Source of the DNA: Desulfobacula sp.
GTDB taxonomy: Bacteria > Desulfobacterota > Desulfobacteria > Desulfobacterales > Desulfobacteraceae
NCBI GenBank assembly: GCA_018702715.1
Contig: JABIYQ010000272.1
Coordinates: 1 to 10,678, forward strand
Direction of reading: 5' to 3'
DNA length: 10,678 bases
A model generated the notes under the pieces. The model did not search any database. It worked only from the letters and a program-made list of their open reading frames with translations, and was not told the DNA's origin. This document shows, one piece after another, positions 1 through 6,500 of the stretch. The position numbers and the translations under genes are program-made. The first letter of the stretch is position 1. Every line of letters starts with the position of its first letter.

Positions 1-695
1 CGGGTTGTGCGATATCTTTGGACGATAAAAACCAGAACAAACCCGGTTAATCCAATCAAAAGAAGAATGACGGCCATCATAATGCTGTGCTGGATATCGT
101 TTTGATCAGCTTGCTCAACAACTTTCATATCAAGTTCTACAAAAATTATAGTATTTTTATAATCAATATCAATATCAAAATTTTGCCCGCGCATTCCTTG
201 GTGCATATGCATCATTTCTGAAGCAGCCTCGTTTATCTGCTGAATTATGGGAGAAAATTTTTTATAAACCTGAAATACATTGTTTCCGATTTCATCTTTT
301 TCGATTCGCCAGATAGCCTGGTCAGAACCTAAAACTTTGGTCAGCTCCAGATCCTGTCCATATTTTTTGCCTGTTTGTTCTCTTTTGCTGTGCACAAGAA
401 TTTTACCTTCTTTATTAACAATAAAAAGAGAAGAAATATCCGGCAATGAAGCAGTTTCCCGCAAAAGGTTTTCCAGGGTGGTTCTGTTCCAGCCCATATT
501 CATCATTCCGGTTCTTGTGCCAGCCTCAAAAGCCTTTATCAAAGCTGTGCTTTTTTCAAATAATAGCCTTATGCTCTGTGTTTTCTGGCGATTGATCCTG
601 TCCAGTGTCATATAGGTAAAAATAGGGAATAGTACTATAATCGTGCCAATGAGAATGAGTGGTGGGATTTTTGTAATGAATTTTATATTTTTCAT
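1..695 (-). CDS. ZraS-like sensor histidine kinase, N-terminal part (truncated by window edge)
   Basis: Reading the minus strand from the ATG at 695 gives 231 codons with no stop before the window edge. The first about 30 residues hold a membrane segment (about 9-28), followed by an extracytoplasmic domain and a second membrane segment at about 204-225 ending in a basic VQRYR. The pattern EKSTALIKAFEAGTRTGM (47-64), then a VNKEGKILVHS strand (93-103) and a VYKKFSPI strand (143-150), matches from memory the sensor domain of E. coli ZraS, the zinc-responsive kinase of ZraSR. The kinase core should lie beyond the window. A Met/His cluster, MMHMHQGM (161-168), sits where ZraS has its own His/Met/Cys-rich loop, so metal sensing is plausible but unproven. 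The ATG is preceded in frame by TAA, which fixes the start, but there is no clear Shine-Dalgarno site. A chemoreceptor with the same topology is less likely. Confidence 0.8.
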   Translation of the reverse strand, partial: MKNIKFITKIPPLILIGTIIVLFPIFTYMTLDRINRQKTQSIRLLFEKSTALIKAFEAGTRTGMMNMGWNRTTLENLLRETASLPDISSLFIVNKEGKILVHSKREQTGKKYGQDLELTKVLGSDQAIWRIEKDEIGNNVFQVYKKFSPIIQQINEAASEMMHMHQGMRGQNFDIDIDYKNTIIFVELDMKVVEQADQNDIQHSIMMAVILLLIGLTGFVLVFIVQRYRTT

Positions 696-858
696 AATAA
701 AGGCATATTATTTTCTATTCTTTTTTTGTTTAGAATCCAATTATGTCATATGTTAGTTCATTATTGATGCCGGTGATAGGAATTTAGTTTCGCCCAAATA
801 AAAAAAATATGCAACCTAATAAATATTGAAGGCAAGGGCAATAGTGGTGGGAAATGGT

Positions 859-898
859 CATTTAGGGAATTTGGCACTGTCGCCATTTTCCCTAAATG
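859..898. repeat. Perfect 11-bp inverted repeat with an inner stem
   Basis: CATTTAGGGAA at 859-869 is the exact reverse complement of TTCCCTAAATG at 888-898. Inside it, after a 2x2 T/T internal loop, TGGC (872-875) pairs with GCCA (882-885) around a 6-nt loop. The whole 40-bp element can fold into a two-step hairpin on either strand. No T-run directly follows it in the direction of the neighbouring genes, so it is not a convincing intrinsic terminator. It could be a protein-binding palindrome or the end of a small mobile repeat. Confidence 0.6.
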
Positions 899-932
899 GT
901 AATTAATAGTTTTTTGATCAAATTAATTAGGA

Positions 933-1006
933 GGGGTAATAGAAGTTGCCAGGCTTGTGTAGTTACATTTATTGAGCAGCAAATGCAACTATGCAGGCCT
1001 GACCCC
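933..1006. repeat. REP/RAYT-type imperfect palindrome (GGGGT...CAGGC...GCCTG...ACCCC)
   Basis: A 21-nt arm at 950-970 pairs with 981-1001 around a 10-nt loop (971-980). The two arms differ at four positions, all transitions, and as plus-strand RNA three of these become G-U pairs, leaving one mismatch. Outside the stem, GGGGT (933-937) can pair with ACCCC (1002-1006), with a 12-nt bulge (938-949) on one side only. Read on the minus strand the element contains GGGGTCAGGCCTGCA, which resembles REP sequences recognised by REP-associated tyrosine transposases (TnpA-REP). No transposase gene is in the window, so this would be a non-autonomous copy. It begins five bases beyond the DUF169 stop codon, a typical REP position. 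Confidence 0.6.
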
Positions 1007-1011
1007 ACTTA

Positions 1012-1731
1012 TTATAAGCTACTTTGCTTGTTGAGCATTGCTATCGGTTTTGACATATCTAAAACGTGGGTATGGATTTTTTCCAAATCATCAGCTGATA
1101 TTCCCATCATAAGATCGCATTTATCAATGGCGGATTTCAATCTACAGCCCAATCCCAGAAAAGTAATGTTTGGCTCTCCTTTTAGTAAAGGGAGTACTGT
1201 TATGTCTGAGCAGCCTCCCAGGGCTCCTCCGGATTGGGGCAGATTCATTTGCCCGCCTTTTTCATAATTCAAGGCATAAAGAAGCCACATGACCTGTTCA
1301 CTGTTTGCTGTGAATACCACAACTTGCGGACGTTCTTGAAATTTTGACAATGGTGCTATAAAGGCGGCCTGTGTTTTTCCTTTTTGGAGATACATTGAAT
1401 TTAGAATGGTATCAGAGGAAGCTTCTTCCGTACCAAAAAGTCCTATGCCATATTTTTCCAGCACACCGTCATCCAGATAGCCTTCCATATCTTTTTCAAA
1501 TCCCAATGCCGAGGTGCCTAGTTTACACCCCATTTGTTCCTTTCTTAGAAGAAGGGATTCACCCTGGCCGGCTAAAATCAATGCCTGGCAATAGCTTTTT
1601 AATTCCTTAAGGTTGAATGAAATACCGTCTGGCAATGAATTTGTGTCCTTATAAAGAGTCACTCCTACGGGTTCATAGTGAAGTTGTAAATTATGAGTCA
1701 AATCTTGAGAGATTCTCTGGTATTCCTTCAT
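1012..1731 (-). CDS. DUF169 domain-containing protein
   Basis: This 239-residue soluble protein has the features of the DUF169 family. These are an N-terminal PVGVTLY strand, a conserved SYCQAL segment (Cys48), MGCKLGTSALGF (Cys69), a central PLSKF...PQVVVFT segment, a GGALGGCSD stretch (Cys174) and a C-terminal LGLGCRLKSA motif (Cys196). The four motif cysteines suggest a metal or cofactor site, but the family has no established biochemical role that I can name. No signal peptide or membrane segment is visible. An ATG 15 bases upstream (1746) is in frame, but AAGGAG lies between the two and sits 6 nt before the ATG at 1731, so 1731 is preferred. The gene follows the small Cys-rich gene by 41 bp on the same strand and is probably co-transcribed with it. 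Confidence 0.85.
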   Translation of the reverse strand: MKEYQRISQDLTHNLQLHYEPVGVTLYKDTNSLPDGISFNLKELKSYCQALILAGQGESLLLRKEQMGCKLGTSALGFEKDMEGYLDDGVLEKYGIGLFGTEEASSDTILNSMYLQKGKTQAAFIAPLSKFQERPQVVVFTANSEQVMWLLYALNYEKGGQMNLPQSGGALGGCSDITVLPLLKGEPNITFLGLGCRLKSAIDKCDLMMGISADDLEKIHTHVLDMSKPIAMLNKQSSL

Positions 1732-1737
1732 ATCGTT

Positions 1738-1743
1738 CTCCTT
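1738..1743 (-). promoter_or_regulatory. Shine-Dalgarno site that decides the DUF169 start
   Basis: AAGGAG on the minus strand, 6 nt before the ATG at 1731. It lies inside the reading frame that would begin at the upstream ATG (1746). That upstream ATG has no ribosome binding site of its own. Confidence 0.75.
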
Positions 1744-1772
1744 CATGTGTTTTTTAATAATGATTTTGTATC

Positions 1773-1976
1773 CTATGGTTTATAACCTATCTCTGCTAAT
1801 TGGTCTCTCAGACAGTGGGGGAATTTAACATGAAAAGCAACATCTTTCCTTTGTTTGTGAGACACAATACACTCACAGCAAATCCCATGTCTTTCGCATT
1901 CTGTTTTAGGGCAGGAACAATACGCATTTATTTTTTCGCGTACAGGACAATTTTCAACTAATTTTTTCTCGGTCAT
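1773..1976 (-). CDS. Small Cys-rich protein (CPxxxCxRHGxCCxC motif)
   Basis: A 67-residue soluble protein with eight cysteines (10, 20, 22, 27, 33, 34, 36, 55) and four histidines (30, 40, 49, 54). The core CSCPKTECERHGICCEC (20-36), followed by SH and PHCLR, resembles small uncharacterised proteins of anaerobes with CxRHGxCxxC signatures. The pattern suggests zinc or iron-sulfur binding, but which one cannot be decided from sequence. An in-frame ATG at 2015 would add 13 residues. However, GGAG lies 5 nt before the ATG at 1976, and the predicted transcription start near 2027 leaves almost no leader for the longer form, so 1976 is chosen. It is the first gene of a likely two-gene operon with the DUF169 gene, whose cysteines raise the possibility of a shared metal-related role. 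Confidence 0.75.
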   Translation of the reverse strand: MTEKKLVENCPVREKINAYCSCPKTECERHGICCECIVSHKQRKDVAFHVKFPHCLRDQLAEIGYKP

Positions 1977-2033
1977 AATATCTCCGGCAACAAAACCTGT
2001 AATCAAAATTTTCACTAAAATTATTTTTAATCA

Positions 2034-2062
2034 TCTATAGAGAAAATTAAATTCAACGTCAA
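2034..2062 (-). promoter_or_regulatory. Sigma-70-type promoter for the Cys-rich/DUF169 operon
   Basis: On the minus strand TTGACG (2057-2062) and TATAGA (2034-2039) are separated by exactly 17 bp. They match the consensus at 5 of 6 and 4 of 6 positions. Transcription would begin near 2027, about 50 nt before the chosen start at 1976. No terminator lies between the two minus-strand genes. Confidence 0.6.
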
Positions 2063-2154
2063 TAGAGGAACTTTATTTTAGTATTATTTCGATTCCTGGA
2101 ATGCCTTGTGTATTCTTTGTCTGCGCCAAACAAATGATTTTATCTATTAGCTTA

Positions 2155-2181
2155 TTGACTTTTTATAGGTGCTGCTACTAT
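2155..2181 (+). promoter_or_regulatory. Possible promoter of the MFS gene (TTGACT with extended -10)
   Basis: TTGACT (2155-2160) is followed after 15 bp by TACTAT (2176-2181), which carries a TG at 2173-2174 in the extended -10 position. The short spacer is a weakness that the TG element may offset. The predicted start near 2188 lies downstream of a GTG at 2169 that would otherwise lengthen the MFS reading frame, which supports the ATG start at 2214. Confidence 0.4.
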
Positions 2182-2213
2182 GGTTGCATAAGGTGATTAA
2201 TAAAGAGGCGATG

Positions 2214-3461
2214 ATGAGTCAAAAAAATCAAATACTTGAAAAAAAAATACAATTGCATTACGGCTGGATTATCGCTTTGACAGGCATGGCCGTTCTTTTC
2301 TCCTGCTTAGGTTTGGGCCGCTTTTCTTTAGGTATGCTCCTGCCCTCCATGGGAATTTCACTGGATTTAAATTATTCTCAGATGGGGCTAATCGGCACTG
2401 GCAATTTTGTTGGATATATGATCTCTGTGATCCTGGCCGGTATTATTGCCAGAGCTATAGGTGCCAGATGGACCATTTCTCTGGGGCTTGTTCTTGTGGG
2501 CAGTTCCATGGTGCTTATCAGCCGGGCAGGGGGATTTATGGAAGTCATGGCTCTTTACGTGGCAACGGGCATTGGGTCCGGTCTGGCAAATGTACCGATG
2601 ATGGGACTGGTCTCTCACTGGTTTTTTAAAAGCAATCGGGGCCGGGCAGCCGGCACCATGCTGTCCGGGAACGGTATTGCCATTGTATTTACAGGGTTGT
2701 TCATACCCTGGGTCAATTCTTCCATGGGGGCTGAAGGCTGGAGGATAGGGTGGTTGACCATTGGTGCTATCTCTCTTGTGATTGCGGCTGTAGCTGCATT
2801 TTTCCTGCGCAATGAACCCGGAGAAAAAGGCCTCACCCCTCTGGGTAAAGCCGGGGCTGTACCAATACCTTCTGAATCAGACTTAAAAAAAGAGCCGAAA
2901 TCTAATAAATGGACCATGGTGCATCTGGGATGTATTTATGCCCTTTTCGGGGCCACATATGTGGTTTATGCCACATTTATTGTTACAGCCATGATCAATG
3001 AGCGGGGGTTTGGTGAAAATACAGCAGGTACATTCTGGGCAGTTGTCGGTGGACTTTCAATTTTTTCCGGTCCATTGTTCGGGTGGCTGTCTGACAGGCT
3101 TGGGCGAAAAATCGGCATGATGCTAGTATTCACATTGTTTACCATTTCTTATATCCTGGTAGCTGCAAACCTTCCAAATCCGTTCTTATATGCATCCATT
3201 GGTATTTTCGGTTTGGCAGTGTGGAGTATCCCAACCATTATGTCGGCAGCTGTGGGAGATTACGCAGGACCTGTCCGGGCTGTAAAGGCCTTTGGTTTTA
3301 TTACCTTATTTTTTGGGGTTGGTCAGATTTCCGGGCCTGCTGTTGCTGGTTTTACAGCAGATATCACAGGAACATTCAGCATGGCATTTTGGTTGTGTGC
3401 GGCTTTAACAATAAGTGCTGTTGTGCTGACGTATTTTCTGCGGCCGCCTTCTGATTCTTAA
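2214..3461 (+). CDS. MFS transporter, 12 membrane segments
   Basis: A 415-residue inner-membrane secondary transporter. The N-terminal HYGWII (15-20) opening into the first membrane segment, and GWRIGWL...FLRNEPGEKGLTPLG (176-211) at the end of the sixth, are typical of the oxalate/formate- and monocarboxylate-like MFS branches. A hydrophilic loop (about 201-235) separates the two six-helix halves. The second half carries a canonical motif-A copy, GWLSDRLGRK (290-299), while the first-half copy (AGIIARAIGARW, 75-86) is degenerate. The substrate is unknown; an organic anion is a guess from the family. The reading frame extends up to a GTG at 2169, but GAGG (2205-2208) lies 5 nt before the ATG at 2214. 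The gene diverges from the Cys-rich/DUF169 operon and converges on hrpA, with no strong terminator in the 122-bp gap. Confidence 0.93.
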   Translation: MSQKNQILEKKIQLHYGWIIALTGMAVLFSCLGLGRFSLGMLLPSMGISLDLNYSQMGLIGTGNFVGYMISVILAGIIARAIGARWTISLGLVLVGSSMVLISRAGGFMEVMALYVATGIGSGLANVPMMGLVSHWFFKSNRGRAAGTMLSGNGIAIVFTGLFIPWVNSSMGAEGWRIGWLTIGAISLVIAAVAAFFLRNEPGEKGLTPLGKAGAVPIPSESDLKKEPKSNKWTMVHLGCIYALFGATYVVYATFIVTAMINERGFGENTAGTFWAVVGGLSIFSGPLFGWLSDRLGRKIGMMLVFTLFTISYILVAANLPNPFLYASIGIFGLAVWSIPTIMSAAVGDYAGPVRAVKAFGFITLFFGVGQISGPAVAGFTADITGTFSMAFWLCAALTISAVVLTYFLRPPSDS

Positions 3462-3583
3462 ACGATCAATCAAAAAATAACGCCATGGATTTTTCCTTAA
3501 GAATCCGGATGATAGGTTTATTTATGGCCTGTTAGAAATTGAAATATTTTGAGAAAAACACTTCAATGAACAATAAATTTTTA

Positions 3584-6500
3584 TCAGATCATGGTGGACA
3601 TCTGGATTAAAAACTGATCCAGCTTTTTGGCGGAAATCTTTATGGCTGTTTTCAGTTCCGGGGCAAACAAAGAAATTTTGTACTCTTCCAAAAGCCAGAA
3701 AAACTGTTCGATCTTTTGAGATTTTTCCGATGTTGAGTCTTTGGAAAGAGAATCCAGAAGATTATTCAGGTGTCTGGTATAAAAAGAAAGCTGTAATGCT
3801 TTTTTTTCTTCTTTTAAAGGATTGTCAACTGCTCTTTGAGCCCTGATCCTTATGCAGGCGATATAGCGGTTAAGATGTTTGATCCTTTCGTAGTCATAAA
3901 GGTCGGCAAAATTTTGAGGTACAAGATGTTTGAGATCTTTGAACAGACCCGTTAATATATTAAAGGGTTTTTCTTTTTTTTGATATTGAAAGGATAACTT
4001 CTGGATAAGCTCAAAGCAGGATTGATATTCACGGCCCAGAACAATAAAGGTTTTAATAAATTTTTGTCCAGTATTGTAAAGATTATTTATTTGGGCCTTT
4101 GCATGAAGGTCAAATACTTTTTTTGTTCTAATATTTTTTTCAAACAAGGTATGGGTTATCAGGTTGAACAAAGATTGTTGAAATTTTGTCTGGCCGTTAA
4201 AATATGGTGCCATCTGCTTTATCTTGGAAGAGGCGTTGATGTCTTTTCTCAGGGCTTTAAAATCATCTGAAAAACTAAATTGGAATAATTTTTTTATACC
4301 CTGGCAATGCGATTCTAAAGCAGCCTGTTCTGATTTGAAAAGCCTGAGAGATAGTATTTGGGGTCTGTTTTTTGATCCCTGTCTGTTATTTGAATCAGAT
4401 CGGGTTTCAGTTTTAATTTTAGTTTCAGTCTCAATTTCAATTTCAATTTCAATTTCAATTTCAATTTTTAAGCCAGGGTACCCTTTCTGGGTAAATTCTT
4501 TGTCTTTGTCTATTATAATAAAATCTTCAAGGTCTTTAAAATTCCATTCTTTGATATCAATTATTTCATGTTTTTTCCGGACTTTTTCAAAGACATTGTC
4601 TTTTTGGGGAATCCTTGTTTCTGGAAATTGGCTTAAGACAGCTTTATCCCGCAACGCTTTTATTTCATTGCCTTTTTGATCCCTAATGGAAAACCTCATT
4701 TTTAAGTGGTCAGCAAGTTCTTTGTCCGACCATATGGTGGCCGGGATGATAAAATTAAACCGAGTTTGAATAAAGGATGAAAGAAGTGAATACAATGGTG
4801 CATCTTTATTTGGCAGTTCTTTTGCGATAATAGCTGCTTTTTCAGATACGGGGACCAGTTTTACCCTGTATTTTTTGGGGAGTGCCTTTATCAGGGCAGC
4901 AATTTTTTCTTCAAACAATCCCGGGACAAGTCTGTCCACTCTATTTTTTGAAACAAGCAAAGCAGATGCAGCTGGAACGTTCAGGGTGACCCCGTCTTTT
5001 TTAGATCCTGGATTGAATTCATATTCCAGTCTGAATTTTGCCTGGGACATTTTCAGGGTATCGGGAAACATGGAAAGTTCATGTTCATCAATGTCTGATT
5101 TCTGAAGATCTTCCATTGTCATTTTTAAAAAACCCTGGTTTTTCTGATCTTTAATAAATTTAGAAAAGGTCCTGATATTATAAAATGGTCCTGGTAATCT
5201 TGACCGGTAAAAAGCATAGATATCATCTTCCGAGGCAAGGATATCCTTTTTTCGCCTTTTATGTTCATGGGTTTCAAGTTCATCTATAAGGGCAAGGTTA
5301 TGGGTCATAAATTCAAATTTCTGATGGATTTCTTCCTGGACCAGGGCATGCCGGATAAATATCTCTCCGGATTCTTCAGGGTTTATCCTGCCATAAGCAA
5401 CACGGCGGTCGTTGACAATCATCAGTCCGAACAGGGACACCTGTTCTTTTGCAACAACTTCACCCCGTTTTTTTTCCCAGTGCGGGTCTGAATAGGTATG
5501 GACACAAAGGTCTTTTCCAACCTGTTCAAGCCATTCAGGATCAATGGTGGCGACGGATCTTGCAAAAAGCTGGCTGGTTTTTACAAATTCCGCGGCCACG
5601 ATCCAGTTCCCGGCAGTTTTAAAAAGTCCTGATCCGGGAAATATCATTGCCTGCTGTCCTTTAGCAGCGTTAAAGATATTTTTTTCTTTTTTATGGGCAA
5701 TATTGGCAAGATACCCTGATAAAATGGCTTTGTGCAGAGCTATATATAAAGGCCCGCCAAATTCAAAGGCCTTGGCCTTCATGTCTTTTATTTTTGTTGG
5801 AGGAATGATTTTTTCTCCACGCAAATCGTGGTCTTTTAGTATCCTGATAATCTGATTGTGAATTTCATTCCATTCCCTCATACGTTTAAAGGACAAAAAG
5901 TGATCCTGACAAAATCTTTTGAGTTTGGAACGCGATTTAAATTTCTTTTCAGCAGTTTTAACGCCATTCCAGATATTTAGAAGCGTAATAAAGTCAGATC
6001 CGGGATCTTTATACAATGCATGCTTTTGATCGGCTGCCTGGGTTTTGTCTGCCGGTCGTTGTCGGGGATCTGCAATGGCAAGGGCCGTTGTAATGATGGC
6101 TGCCTCCTTTAAACATCCATTCCTGTCGGCTTCTATCAGGATTCTGGATAATTTGGGATCAACAGGCAGCCTGGCCATGGTCTGGCCTATTTTAGTCAAC
6201 GTATATATTTTTTTCTTTTTTTCTTTTTTATGGAATTTTTTTTCTTTAATGGCAGAAAGCTCAATCAGGGTATCAAATCCATCTTTAATACTTTTGGGTG
6301 CAGGCGCATCAATAAAGGGAAAGCTTGATACATCCCCCAGATTTAAAGAGATCATCCGCAATATAACTTCAGCAAGATTGCTTCTCAAGATTTCAGGCGA
6401 GGTAAAAAAAGGTCGCGCCCTAAAATCATCTTCATCAAACAGCCGGATACAGATTCCATTTTCCACCCTGCCGCACCTGCCTGACCTCTGGTTGGCGGAA

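Larger units (their letters stand above)
696..1011. other. Gene-free spacer with nested inverted repeats
   Basis: No convincing open reading frame, tRNA or rRNA lies in this 316-bp stretch between two minus-strand genes. The part next to the sensor kinase (696-850) is very AT-rich and should contain that gene's promoter, but I see only weak -35/-10 matches. The part next to the DUF169 stop codon (850-1010) is dense in inverted repeats: an 11-bp perfect repeat at 859-898, TAATTAA/TTAATTA arms at 900-906 and 923-929 enclosing the palindrome TTGATCAA (914-921), and a long REP-like hairpin at 933-1006. Confidence 0.6.

Noticed and set aside
866..890. TTTGGCACTGTCGCC (and its reverse strand) as a sigma-54 promoter, tempting because zraS genes can be sigma-54 linked
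   Set aside because: The TGGC element is present, but no GC dinucleotide falls at the required 12-nt distance on either strand. The sequence is better explained as part of the palindrome.
896..1267. Plus-strand open frame of 123 codons overlapping the DUF169 gene
   Set aside because: It runs antisense through a recognisable protein and across the REP-like hairpin, has no ribosome binding site, and gives a protein with no recognisable pattern.
3487..3506. Hairpin in the convergent gap between the MFS gene and hrpA as a shared terminator
   Set aside because: The 8-bp stem is mostly A-U and G-U pairs, and no T-run follows directly on either strand. A T-rich stretch on the minus side begins only about six bases later. 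It is too weak to call.
4224..4679. Plus-strand frame containing a Ser-Ile repeat
   Set aside because: It is the antisense shadow of the hexanucleotide repeat in hrpA.
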